64,000 nt of DNA from Geomonas ferrireducens. Its GTDB lineage: Bacteria > Desulfobacterota > Desulfuromonadia > Geobacterales > Geobacteraceae. The stretch spans positions 1,031,897 through 1,095,896 of the forward strand of contig NZ_SSYA01000002.1 of NCBI RefSeq assembly GCF_004917065.1, written 5' to 3'. A program made the translations under genes and the position numbers. Each line of letters begins with the position of its first letter. Position 1 is the first letter of the stretch. Below, piece after piece: positions 17,701-25,223 of the stretch. The notes beneath the pieces were generated by a model that saw only the letters and a list, made by a program, of their open reading frames with translations, did no database searches and had not been told where the DNA came from.

Positions 17701-17742
17701 GGCCGCCCCCCCCTGCAGAAACTCCCGTCGTGAAACTGCCAT
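14713..17742 (-). CDS. Formate dehydrogenase catalytic (alpha) subunit with selenocysteine
   Basis: Read through the UGA at 17172-17170, the gene encodes 1009 residues. The N-terminus MAVSRREFLQGGAAAAAL is a Tat signal, followed by a [4Fe-4S] motif CPFCAVGC...CSKG and the molybdopterin oxidoreductase domains. The UGA lies in ..EHQARI-U-HSATVAGLAASF.., the exact place of the selenocysteine that binds Mo or W in formate dehydrogenases (residue 191). A SECIS hairpin follows at once. The enzyme oxidises formate to CO2 outside the cytoplasmic membrane and bears a bis-MGD cofactor. AAGGAGAGATTCAAC precedes the ATG. Gene callers that stop at UGA would split it at 17170. It is first in the operon alpha-beta-NrfD-fdhD/mobA-tatA. 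Confidence 0.95.
17140..17172 (-). promoter_or_regulatory. Bacterial SECIS element of the formate dehydrogenase gene
   Basis: The UGA is at 17172-17170. Beginning 12 bases after the UGA, AGTCGCC and GGCGGCT form a 7-bp stem closing the loop GGTCT. GGUCU in the apical loop is the SelB recognition feature known from E. coli fdhF and fdnG. Stem, loop and distance agree with bacterial SECIS elements. Confidence 0.92.
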
Positions 17743-17803
17743 GTTGAATCTCTCCTTTTTCCATGATAAACGTCGTGCCACCGTTTTATAACTCCGCGTA
17801 TAC

Positions 17804-17819
17804 GGCAATTGCCATGCCA
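17804..17819 (-). promoter_or_regulatory. Sigma-54 promoter of the formate dehydrogenase operon
   Basis: On the minus strand the sequence is TGGCATGGCAATTGCC, with GG and GC exactly 10 bases apart as required for the -24/-12 elements. It lies 62 bases before the ATG of the catalytic gene. A sigma-54 activator with GAFTGA is encoded divergently next door. Confidence 0.8.
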
Positions 17820-17939
17820 GCGTGTTTACGTTCACCAGAAAAATAGTTGTGTACCGTAAACCTCCGAAATGATAATGTTGTCCGCGCCGCTCAGGAATCT
17901 CCAACAGGTTAACTTTAATTAACAATTGCGTCGTTTTGT

Positions 17940-17958
17940 CAAAATGTGTGACATTTTG
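17940..17958. promoter_or_regulatory. 19-base palindrome, probable activator site
   Basis: CAAAATGTGTGACATTTTG is a perfect inverted repeat of 8 bases around GTG. It lies about 120 bases upstream of the sigma-54 promoter and 54 bases before the regulator gene, the typical place for an NtrC-type upstream site. Binding is inferred. Confidence 0.6.
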
Positions 17959-18011
17959 TCCAAGGCAAGAGTTGAGCAACGGCGCGGAAAAAGATCGAGG
18001 CACGCCCCAAA

Positions 18012-19379
18012 ATGACACAGGAAAGAATTCTCATCTGCGACGACGAGGAAGGTATCCTCATCTACCTGAAGAAACTTTTGCAGACCCAGGGGTACCTCGT
18101 GGAGACCTTCGGCGGTGGTGCACAGCTCCTGCGCCGGCTGCGTGAGGGGGACCCAACCGACGCCGACCTCATCCTGCAGGACGTGAGGATGCCCGACATG
18201 GACGGCATCACCGTGCTTCAGGAGGTGAAGAAACTGAGGCCGTCGCTGCCGGTCATCATCATGACCGCCTTCGGCACCATCGACGCCGCGGTCGAGGCGA
18301 TCAAGCTCGGTGCCTACGACTACGTCACCAAACCCTTCCCGAAGGAAAAGATCCTGAGCGTCCTGAAAAACGCCCTCGAAAAAGAGCAGTTGTTGCAGGA
18401 GAACCGGGCGCTCAAGTCCGAGCTCGGCAAGCCGATCCTGCAGGACGCGATCATCTTCAGAAGCGCCGTGTTCCAGGAGACCTACGACCTCACCCTCCAG
18501 GTGGCCGCGAGCGAGGCGAACATCCTCGTGCTGGGGGAGTCAGGGACCGGCAAGGAGCTGATCGCCGGGGCCATCCACTACAACAGCCCCCGGCGCGACC
18601 GCCGCTTCCTCTCCATCAACTGCGCGGCGCTTACCGAGACCCTCTTGGAGAGCCAGCTCTTCGGTCACGTGCGCGGTGCCTTCACCGGCGCCATAACGCA
18701 CCAGAAGGGGCTCTTGGAGGAGGCCGACGGGGGGACGCTGTTCATGGACGAGATCGGCGACATGAGCCTCCCGATCCAGGCGAAGCTTTTGCGCGTGATC
18801 CAGGAGCGCGACTTCATCCCGGTGGGGGCGACCCGGTCGAAAAGCGCCGACATCCGGTTCGTGGCCGCGACCAACAAGGACCTCGAGGAGGAGGTGCGCG
18901 CGGGCCGCTTCCGTGAGGACCTTTACTACCGCCTGAACGTGATCAACATCCCCCTCCCCCCGCTGCGCGAGAGAAAGGACGACATCGAGCCGCTCGCCGA
19001 GCACTTCTTGAAGAAGTACAGCGTGAAGATGAAGAAGGAGGTCTCCGGGGTCACCCCCGAGGCGCTCATGCTGCTTTGCGGCTACGACTGGCCCGGGAAC
19101 ATCCGCGAACTCGAGAACGTCATGGAGCGCGCCGTGATCCTCGCGAGGACTCCGCTGGTAACCCCGAAGGAGCTCCCCATCTGGCGCAAGACCCCGCAAA
19201 AGGCGGAGGCGCAGGTGCAGCCGCAGCTCGTCTCCCTTGAGAACATGGAGAAGGCGCACATCGAGCGGACCCTGCTCGGCACCGGCTACCACAAGAGCAG
19301 ATCGGCCGAGATCCTCGGCATTTCGAGAAAGACACTGGACCGCAAGATCGCGGAATACGGCATCGCCATCCCCTCATGA
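18012..19379 (+). CDS. NtrC-family sigma-54 response regulator, probable activator of formate dehydrogenase
   Basis: The 455-residue protein has a receiver domain (residues 1-120, acidic pair DDEE, phospho-acceptor Asp57 in LQDVRMPDMDG, Lys in TKPF), a sigma-54 AAA+ domain (Walker A GESGTGKE, the sigma-54 contact loop GAFTGA, Walker B GGTLFMDEIGD) and a C-terminal Fis-type helix-turn-helix (KSRSAEILGISRKTLDRKI). The sensor kinase starts inside its stop codon (ATGA). It diverges from the formate dehydrogenase operon, whose promoter has sigma-54 elements. Control of that operon is inferred from position. Confidence 0.92.
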   Translation: MTQERILICDDEEGILIYLKKLLQTQGYLVETFGGGAQLLRRLREGDPTDADLILQDVRMPDMDGITVLQEVKKLRPSLPVIIMTAFGTIDAAVEAIKLGAYDYVTKPFPKEKILSVLKNALEKEQLLQENRALKSELGKPILQDAIIFRSAVFQETYDLTLQVAASEANILVLGESGTGKELIAGAIHYNSPRRDRRFLSINCAALTETLLESQLFGHVRGAFTGAITHQKGLLEEADGGTLFMDEIGDMSLPIQAKLLRVIQERDFIPVGATRSKSADIRFVAATNKDLEEEVRAGRFREDLYYRLNVINIPLPPLRERKDDIEPLAEHFLKKYSVKMKKEVSGVTPEALMLLCGYDWPGNIRELENVMERAVILARTPLVTPKELPIWRKTPQKAEAQVQPQLVSLENMEKAHIERTLLGTGYHKSRSAEILGISRKTLDRKIAEYGIAIPS

Positions 19380-21364
19380 ACCTCCCAAGGCTCCGCTTTC
19401 CCATCAAGACCAAGCTCACCGTCGCCACGCTGATCCCGCTGGCGATCGCCATCCTCATCTGCTGGATGGCAGGCGTCTTCATCCTGAGCGCCAAGGTGGC
19501 AGCCCAGGCGCAGGAGAAGGTCCGCTACGACCTCTCCGTCGCGCGCGAGGCGTACCTGAACGAGCTGACGCGCCTCTACGACGCGGTGAAGCTCTCCGCC
19601 TCCTTCGGCCGCACCGGTGAGACCATCGCCGCGGGAGACCTGCGCGCCCTCGAGGCGACCCTCGCACCGGTACGAAAAAGCGAGCACCTCGACATCCTCG
19701 CCGCGGTCGACGCCTCGGGCAAGGTGATCTTCCGCGCCAACAACACGCGCCAGTTCGGCGACGACAAGCTGCGCAACCAGTTCGTGGCGCGCGCCCTCAA
19801 GGGGGAGCTTGTAAGCGGCACCACCATCATCCCGACCTCCGAGCTCGCGCTAGAGGGGGAGGCGCTGGTGCGGCAGGCGCACGTCCAGGTGGCCGGGACC
19901 AGGGCGGACCCCTCCCCCCCGGCCCCCTTAAACGGCGCCATGTTCCTCTTCACCGCCGCCCCGGTGCGGGACCAGGCCGGCAATGTGCTCGGCGCCCTTT
20001 ACGGCGGCGTGATGCTGAACAACAACCGAAAGCTCGTCGACAAGATCAAGGCGGTGGTCTACGAAGGGGCGAAATCAAAAGGCAGGGACGTGGGGAACGC
20101 GACCATCTTCCAGGGGGGGGTGAGGATCGCCACCAACGTCCCCAATTCGGACGGCCGCCGCGCCACCGGGACCAAGCTCTCCGCCCCGGTTTACGAGCGC
20201 GTCCTTTTGAAAGGGGCCAAGTGGGTGGGGAGGGCGTTCGTCGTCAACGACTGGTACCTGACCGCCTACGAACCGATTCTGTCGCTGCAGGGGGTCCCGA
20301 TCGGCGCCCTCTACGTCGGGATGCTCGAGAGCCACTACTCGGCGGTGAAGACCGACATGGCGGTGCTCTTGAGCTTCGTCCTCCTGCTGAGCGGTCTGAC
20401 CGGCGTTTCCATGTCGGCTTTTCTCGGCAAGAAGCTCGCCCATCCGATCAAGGAGCTCGAGCTGCTCACCCGGCGCGTGGCCGCCGGCGAGCGGGACGTT
20501 AAGAGCAGCATCGATTCCCGGGATGAGATCGGCGACCTGGCCGGGCGCTTCAACGACATGAGCCGCTCCCTTGGCGAGCGTGAAAACAGCATCATCGAGT
20601 TGAACCGCAACCTCGAGGAAAAGGTGCAGCAAAGAACCGCGGAGCTGGAAGAGAAGAACCGGTTACTGGTGCAGACGCGTGAGGAGCTTCTGCGCGTCGA
20701 GAAGCTGGCCGCGATCGGCGAGCTGGCCGCAGGGGTCGCCCACGAGATCAACAACCCGATGGCGATCATCCGCGGCAACACGGAACTTTTGCAGCTCACC
20801 ATCGACGAGGGGGCCCCGAACCGCGAGGAGGTGGACACCATCTTCCAGCAGGTGAAGAGGGTCGAGCGGATCGTGTCGAACCTGTTGAAGTTCGCGAGAC
20901 GCGAGCAGATGGAGCATGGCAGCGTGCGGTTGAACGAGCTCCTGCACGAGATCGTCGGGCAGATCGGGCACCAGGCTTCCCTGGAGAAGATAGAAGTGAT
21001 CGAGCTTTACGCCGAGGATACCGCCGTCGTGGAAGGCGATGGCGACCAGTTGCGGCAGGTCTTCACCAACCTGATTTTGAACGCGGTCCAGGCGATGCCT
21101 CAGGGGGGAGTGCTCGGCATCAGGAGTGCGCCGGTGGGGAGTGGGGATCACTACGAGGTGAAGATATCCGACACCGGAGTCGGCATCGCACTGGAGAATC
21201 TGAGGCAGGTATTCAACCCCTTTTACACCACCAAGTCCAACGGAACCGGGCTGGGGCTGTCGGTGAGTTACGGCATCATCAGGGAGCATGGCGGCTGCAT
21301 CGACGTGGAGAGCATCCCCGGCCAGGGGAGCAGTTTCACCGTGCTCCTCCCCCGCGAACGCTGA
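19376..21364 (+). CDS. Membrane sensor histidine kinase with periplasmic cache domain
   Basis: The 662-residue protein has a first membrane helix (about residues 17-38), a large periplasmic cache-type sensor region (residues 40-315), a second helix (LLSFVLLLSGLTGVSMSAF), a HAMP domain, a coiled-coil (LNRNLEEKVQQRTAELEEKN), then HisKA with His456 in GVAHEINNPMAI and an ATPase domain (N box NLILNAVQAM, DTGVGI, GTGLGLSVSYG). It should phosphorylate the regulator encoded just before it. The ligand is unknown; formate or a related small acid would fit the neighbours. Confidence 0.92.
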   Translation: MNLPRLRFPIKTKLTVATLIPLAIAILICWMAGVFILSAKVAAQAQEKVRYDLSVAREAYLNELTRLYDAVKLSASFGRTGETIAAGDLRALEATLAPVRKSEHLDILAAVDASGKVIFRANNTRQFGDDKLRNQFVARALKGELVSGTTIIPTSELALEGEALVRQAHVQVAGTRADPSPPAPLNGAMFLFTAAPVRDQAGNVLGALYGGVMLNNNRKLVDKIKAVVYEGAKSKGRDVGNATIFQGGVRIATNVPNSDGRRATGTKLSAPVYERVLLKGAKWVGRAFVVNDWYLTAYEPILSLQGVPIGALYVGMLESHYSAVKTDMAVLLSFVLLLSGLTGVSMSAFLGKKLAHPIKELELLTRRVAAGERDVKSSIDSRDEIGDLAGRFNDMSRSLGERENSIIELNRNLEEKVQQRTAELEEKNRLLVQTREELLRVEKLAAIGELAAGVAHEINNPMAIIRGNTELLQLTIDEGAPNREEVDTIFQQVKRVERIVSNLLKFARREQMEHGSVRLNELLHEIVGQIGHQASLEKIEVIELYAEDTAVVEGDGDQLRQVFTNLILNAVQAMPQGGVLGIRSAPVGSGDHYEVKISDTGVGIALENLRQVFNPFYTTKSNGTGLGLSVSYGIIREHGGCIDVESIPGQGSSFTVLLPRER

Positions 21365-21386
21365 CCCCGTCCCCGCACCTTAAAGC

Positions 21387-21430
21387 AAAGAAGGGCCGTC
21401 GGCGCAAAACGCACCGCGGCCCTTCTTTTT
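21387..21430 (+). terminator. Terminator after the sensor kinase gene
   Basis: AAAGAAGGGCCG and CGGCCCTTCTTT pair in a 12-bp stem, followed by TTTTTTC. It closes the two-component transcript. Confidence 0.88.
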
Positions 21431-21446
21431 TTCAATCAGTAAGAGC

Positions 21447-21490
21447 GTCCACAAGGTCCATAAGGTCCACCGGGTCCATGTGGTCCACAA
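21447..21490. repeat. Short 9-base tandem repeat (GGTCCA family)
   Basis: GTCCACAAG, GTCCATAAG, GTCCACCGG, GTCCATGTG and GTCCACAAG follow each other in register every nine bases. The two ends are identical and the central base alternates between C and T. It is not part of any recognised gene. Confidence 0.75.
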
Positions 21491-21561
21491 GAAGCAGGCA
21501 CGCCGGTCCTCAGCAGCCGGCGCCTGGCAGCCGGTGCCTGGGCACCCCTGAACGCCGCTCC

Positions 21562-21996
21562 TTAGCTGCCGGTAGCTACCCGGTCCCCCGCTCGCACCAC
21601 CCCGCCCTTCAGCACCCTGGCGAAGATCCCCTCCTTGGGCATGACGCAGTCCCCGGCCTGGTAGTAGATGGCGCAGCGGGTGTGACATTCCTTGCCGATC
21701 TGGGTCACCTCGAGGAGCGTCTCCCCGAGTTCGATCTTCGAACCGATCGGGAGGCTCACGAGGTCCACCCCTTCGGTGGTGATGTTCTCGGCGAAATCCC
21801 CCTCCTTCACGTCCAGCCCGAGCGCCTGCATCTTGGCGATGCTCTCCTGGGCCAGCAGGCTGATCTGGCGGTGCCAGTCGCCGGCGTGACCGTCCCCCAC
21901 GATGCCGTGCTCCTCGCGCAGGGTTACCTCGGGTACCGGGGTCTTTCTCTCCCCTTTGTTGGTGCTGATGTTAACCGCGACAACCTTTCCGATCAT
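21562..21996 (-). CDS. MOSC-domain protein
   Basis: The 144-residue protein is a single MOSC (molybdenum cofactor sulfurase C-terminal) domain: GIVGDGHAGDWHRQISLL, GDFAENITTEG, and the conserved cysteine motif GKECHTRCAIYY, with EGIFARVLKGG near the end. MOSC domains bind molybdenum cofactor or handle its sulfur. It starts 15 bases after the moaA stop on the same strand, so both are one transcript. The cofactor-gene neighbours strengthen the call. The precise reaction is unknown. Confidence 0.87.
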   Translation of the reverse strand: MIGKVVAVNISTNKGERKTPVPEVTLREEHGIVGDGHAGDWHRQISLLAQESIAKMQALGLDVKEGDFAENITTEGVDLVSLPIGSKIELGETLLEVTQIGKECHTRCAIYYQAGDCVMPKEGIFARVLKGGVVRAGDRVATGS

Positions 21997-22011
21997 GTTA
22001 TCTCCTTGTGG

Positions 22012-22992
22012 CTAGCCCCCGACACGGGACATGGCAAATGGTTTCGTTTCGACACCCTCGTCGGTAACCTCGTGGCGCCCCGGCTTCGCCGCGACGATGC
22101 GCTGGATCTCCTGGCGCAAAAGCTCGGGATCACCCGTGGCAAGCACCGGCTTCAGATCCACGCCGGAGCCGGAGAAGAGGCATCCCTTGGCAACCCCGGC
22201 GGCGGTCACCCGCAGCCGGTTGCACCCCTCGCAGAAGTGCCCGGTCATTGCGGTGATGATCCCGAGGGAACCGGGCGCCCCCTTGATCCGGAAGTTCCTG
22301 GCGGGGCCGGAGCGTTCGGTGCTACCCCCCTCCTCGATGGTGTACCTCTGCGCGATCCTCTCCCGGATCTCGGCGCCGGGGACGGTAAGGTCGCGCCAAT
22401 CGGCGTCGCCGCAGGTGGGCATGTACTCGATGAAACGGACCGCGTAGGGACGCTTCAGGGTCAGCTCGGCGAAGTCGAGGATCTCGTCGTCGTTCACCCC
22501 GCGCATCACCACCACGTTGATCTTGTGCGGCGGGAAGCCGACCCGCTCCGCCTCCTCGATGCCGTCCAGCACGCGCTGCAGGTCGCCGCCGCGGGTGATC
22601 GCCGCGAAGGTCTCGGGTTTTAGCGAGTCGAGGCTGATGTTCAGGCGCTGTACCCCGGCGTCCTTGAGCCCCTGTGCCATCTCCTTCAAAAGAAGCCCGT
22701 TCGTGGTGAGCACGAGTTCCTTGAGCCCTGGGAGGGCGGCTAAGCTCGCGAGGAAGTCGAGAATCCCCTTTCGTACCAGCGGTTCACCACCGGTCACCCG
22801 GATCTTCTCTATCCCGGCGGCGACCGCCTCGGCGGAAACCCGAAGCAGATCCTCGTAGGAGAGCACGTCGCAGTGGCCGAGCTTCTCCACCCCCTCTTCG
22901 GGCATGCAGTAGCTGCAGCGCAGGTTGCAGCGGTCCGTCACAGAAAGACGCAGGTAGTTGATACGCCTGCCGTAGGTATCGATGAGCGACAT
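22012..22992 (-). CDS. moaA: GTP 3',8-cyclase MoaA
   Basis: The 326-residue protein has the radical-SAM cysteines in DRCNLRCSYCMPEEG, GGEPLVRKG, and a second cluster motif CEGCNRLRVTAAG...C near residue 260. It ends in the double glycine VGG seen in MoaA. It converts GTP in the first step of molybdopterin synthesis. The start at 22992 (MSLIDTYGR) follows AAAGGAAAAT. The open frame upstream is leader RNA. A strong hairpin lies in that leader. It diverges from moeA, moaC and mog. Confidence 0.95.
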   Translation of the reverse strand: MSLIDTYGRRINYLRLSVTDRCNLRCSYCMPEEGVEKLGHCDVLSYEDLLRVSAEAVAAGIEKIRVTGGEPLVRKGILDFLASLAALPGLKELVLTTNGLLLKEMAQGLKDAGVQRLNISLDSLKPETFAAITRGGDLQRVLDGIEEAERVGFPPHKINVVVMRGVNDDEILDFAELTLKRPYAVRFIEYMPTCGDADWRDLTVPGAEIRERIAQRYTIEEGGSTERSGPARNFRIKGAPGSLGIITAMTGHFCEGCNRLRVTAAGVAKGCLFSGSGVDLKPVLATGDPELLRQEIQRIVAAKPGRHEVTDEGVETKPFAMSRVGG

Positions 22993-23024
22993 ATTTTCCT
23001 TTGTGCTTTGGCTATTTGCACGGC

Positions 23025-23062
23025 ACCCCGGGCACCTGCGGCGTCGGGGCCGCCCATGCAAA
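23025..23062 (-). other. Hairpin in the moaA leader
   Basis: TTTGCA and TGCAAA close a hairpin whose inner arms GGCGGCCCCG and CGGGGTGCCG also pair apart from a two-base bulge. It ends 33 bases before the moaA ATG and would sit in the 5' leader RNA. I cannot match it to a named RNA family. Confidence 0.5.
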
Positions 23063-23177
23063 TGTGGGACACGATCAAAACCATACTCTGTTTGTCGAAT
23101 GGAAATCAACCCCCTTAATGAGGGAGAAGCCCCACACGGTGGCAGGCCTTGAAAAAGTATACGGCCATACCGACGCA

Positions 23178-23208
23178 TTGAGTATCGTGCAGAAAATCAT
23201 GCTATGAT
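23178..23208 (+). promoter_or_regulatory. Probable sigma-70 promoter of the moeA leader
   Basis: TTGAGT and an extended -10, TGCTATGAT, are separated by 19 bases. Transcription would begin near 23215 and include the whole riboswitch. Confidence 0.5.
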
Positions 23209-23320
23209 AGGCACTTACCGCCCTTCCCTGCGCAGTCGGCGACACCAGGGTGACGGACGCTTAAGGCAAAATAATTGTTTATTTTCTTGGGAATATGCTA
23301 TGGAAACCAGAATAAGCAGA

Positions 23321-23437
23321 TCTGTCTCCGAGCCACGGCCGTCTAAAGGGAGCTTCCCCACGGTGCCGCGGCCGATGGGTGCTGCCGGAAACGGCACCGC
23401 CTCCCTTTTGGAAAGGAGAAAGCCACCGCTTGCGCCA
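23321..23437 (+). ncRNA. Molybdenum-cofactor (Moco) riboswitch, probable
   Basis: The stretch shows the conserved blocks of the Moco RNA motif: TCTCCGAGCCACGGC at the 5' side, then GGCCGATGGGTGCTGCCG, a GGAAACGG tetraloop hairpin closing on GGCACC, then CCTCCC with GGAAAGGAGAAAGCC at the 3' side. It lies in the leader of moeA-moaC-mog, the setting where this RNA was described, and is followed by a terminator hairpin. I recall the motif from memory; a covariance-model scan was not possible. Confidence 0.82.
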
Positions 23438-23440
23438 GGG

Positions 23441-23477
23441 GGCCCTTTCCTTTTCACGGAATCGGGCCTTTTTCTTT
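23441..23477 (+). terminator. Terminator hairpin after the Moco riboswitch
   Basis: GGCCC (23441) and GGGCC (23464) with an inner CC/GG pair form a stem, followed by TTTTTCTTT. It lies 26 bases before moeA, so riboswitch control may be by transcription termination. Confidence 0.65.
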
Positions 23478-23502
23478 ATCAAACAGCAATGACGAGGTAA
23501 CG

Positions 23503-24714
23503 ATGACAAACTACGAGCAGGCCAGACGGATGGTCGTCGATCATGTCGCCCCGGCCGGGGTGGAAAAGGTCCTTCTTCTCGAGGCGGCCGGACGCGTCCT
23601 CGCCGAGGATTACGTCACCCCGAAGGACATGCCGCGCTGGGACAATTCCGCCATGGACGGCTTCGCGGTACGCAGCGCTGACTGCGCGCCAGGCACCGTT
23701 CTCAAGGTGACCGACTACATCCCCGCAGGCGTAAGCTCCGACGAGGCGATTGCACCAGGCTGCGCCGCGAGGATCATGACCGGGGCCCCGATCCCCCCCG
23801 GCGCCGACGCCGTGGTGCCCATAGAGGAGACCGAGGCGACCGCCGAGACGGTCAAGCTGCTGCAACAGGTGAAAAGGCACGACCACATCCGTTTCAAGGG
23901 CGAGGATGTCGCAAGCGGCGACACCGTCATCACGAAAGGAACGCTGCTCGGACCGCCCCAGGTGAGCCTCCTCGCGTCGTTCTCCGCGGTGCTCGTCCCG
24001 GTGTACCGCAAGGTGCGTGTAGCGATCCTATCCACCGGCGACGAGCTCGTCGACGTCGGCACCGAGCCGACCGCGAGCCAGATCGTCAACAGCAACACCC
24101 TGGCGCTCGCCACTGCGATCAAGCTCTGCGGCGCCGAGCCCGTCATACTGGGAATCGCACGTGACGACCGGGAGAGCCATAGGGCGCTTCTTGCCGAGGG
24201 GCTGAAGGCGGACGTCCTGATCACCTCCGCCGGTGTCTCCGCAGGCGATCGGGATCTCGTGCGCGAGGTCTTGGCCGAGCTCGGCGTGGCGGAGAAGTTC
24301 TGGAAGCCTGGCATCAAGCCTGGCGGTCCGACCGCCTTCGGCATGAAAGGAAGCGTCCCGGTCTTTTCGCTTCCCGGCAACCCGGTCTCCACCATGATCA
24401 CCTTCGAGGAGTTCGCCCGCCCCGCCCTTTTGCGGATGATGGGACACGAGAAGGTGTTCCGGCGCACCGTGCCCGGTGTGCTCAAGGAGGGTGCCCGCAA
24501 GAAGGCAGGGAAGCTTAACTTCCTGCGCGTGCACGTGACCCTGGAGAACGGCCGCTACGTCGCCAGCACCTCAGGGGACCAGAACACCGGCATATTGAAG
24601 ACCATGCTGCGCTGCAACGCCCTCGCATTGCTTCCCGCCGACCGGACCGAATTTACCGCCGGCGAGGAAGTAGACCTGCATCTGCTCGACCCGACCCTGG
24701 AACTGGAGGTATAG
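23503..24714 (+). CDS. moeA: Molybdopterin molybdenumtransferase MoeA
   Basis: The 403-residue protein shows the MoeA domains: N-terminal PRWDNSAMDGFAVR, the MoCF nucleotide-fold with STGDELVDVG and the TSAGVSAGDRDLV loop, then SLPGNPVSTM and a C-terminal beta domain. It inserts molybdate into adenylated molybdopterin. GAGGTAACG precedes the ATG. It is the first gene behind the Moco riboswitch, and moaC starts directly after its stop codon. Confidence 0.95.
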   Translation: MTNYEQARRMVVDHVAPAGVEKVLLLEAAGRVLAEDYVTPKDMPRWDNSAMDGFAVRSADCAPGTVLKVTDYIPAGVSSDEAIAPGCAARIMTGAPIPPGADAVVPIEETEATAETVKLLQQVKRHDHIRFKGEDVASGDTVITKGTLLGPPQVSLLASFSAVLVPVYRKVRVAILSTGDELVDVGTEPTASQIVNSNTLALATAIKLCGAEPVILGIARDDRESHRALLAEGLKADVLITSAGVSAGDRDLVREVLAELGVAEKFWKPGIKPGGPTAFGMKGSVPVFSLPGNPVSTMITFEEFARPALLRMMGHEKVFRRTVPGVLKEGARKKAGKLNFLRVHVTLENGRYVASTSGDQNTGILKTMLRCNALALLPADRTEFTAGEEVDLHLLDPTLELEV

Positions 24715-25191
24715 ATGTCATTCAACCATTTCGACGCCAGCGGCAACGCCATCATGGTGGACGTGAGCCAGAAGACCCCGACCATGCGCACCGCGGTAGC
24801 GGGCGCCGTATTGACCCTAAAGCCCGAGACTGTGCAGTCGATCGTCTCCGGCAGGATGGCCAAAGGTGACGTCTTGGGCGTCGCGCGGCTTTCCGGCATT
24901 GCCGGAGCCAAGAAGACCCCGGACCTCATCCCCCTTTCCCACCCGCTTGCCATCCACCACGTGGCCATAGAGTTCGAGGTGAACGAGACCGAAGGCACCA
25001 TCGGCGTCATGGCAACCGTTCGCGCCTTCGAGCGGACCGGCGTAGAAATGGAAGCGATGACCGCGGCCACGATCGCCGCCCTCACCGTGTACGACATGTG
25101 CAAGGGGAGCGACAAGGGGATCGTCATCTCCGACGTCAAGCTGCATTACAAGGAAGGCGGCAAGAGCGGCGTCTACAAGCGCGAGGCGTAG
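24715..25191 (+). CDS. moaC: Cyclic pyranopterin monophosphate synthase MoaC
   Basis: The 158-residue protein has the MoaC signatures MVDVSQKTPTMRTA, LIPLSHPL and CKGSDKGIVIS, with the catalytic lysines and His in place. It acts right after MoaA to make cyclic pyranopterin monophosphate. The ATG abuts the moeA stop, and an AGGTATAG stretch serves as ribosome site, so translation is likely coupled. Normal length. Confidence 0.95.
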   Translation: MSFNHFDASGNAIMVDVSQKTPTMRTAVAGAVLTLKPETVQSIVSGRMAKGDVLGVARLSGIAGAKKTPDLIPLSHPLAIHHVAIEFEVNETEGTIGVMATVRAFERTGVEMEAMTAATIAALTVYDMCKGSDKGIVISDVKLHYKEGGKSGVYKREA

Positions 25192-25223
25192 CCGACCGGG
25201 CAAGAAAAAGGAGAATCAGCACC

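Noticed and set aside
14677-17733. Long open frame (about 1000 codons) on the plus strand opposite the formate dehydrogenase catalytic gene
   Set aside because: It mirrors the codon pattern of the real gene on the other strand; its product has no domain and is rich in Val, Gly, Leu and Arg as expected for a GC-rich shadow.
17774-17786. TGGCACG on the minus strand as alternative -24 element
   Set aside because: The matching -12 GC is missing at the required distance, unlike at 17804-17819.
14713-18018. Formate dehydrogenase as two genes or a pseudogene split at 17170
   Set aside because: The in-frame UGA is at the known selenocysteine position and has a SECIS hairpin behind it.
21380-21688. 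Small protein with repeated Trp-Thr-Leu residues on the minus strand
   Set aside because: It is the translation of the 9-base repeat and of a terminator; no ribosome site or recognisable domain.
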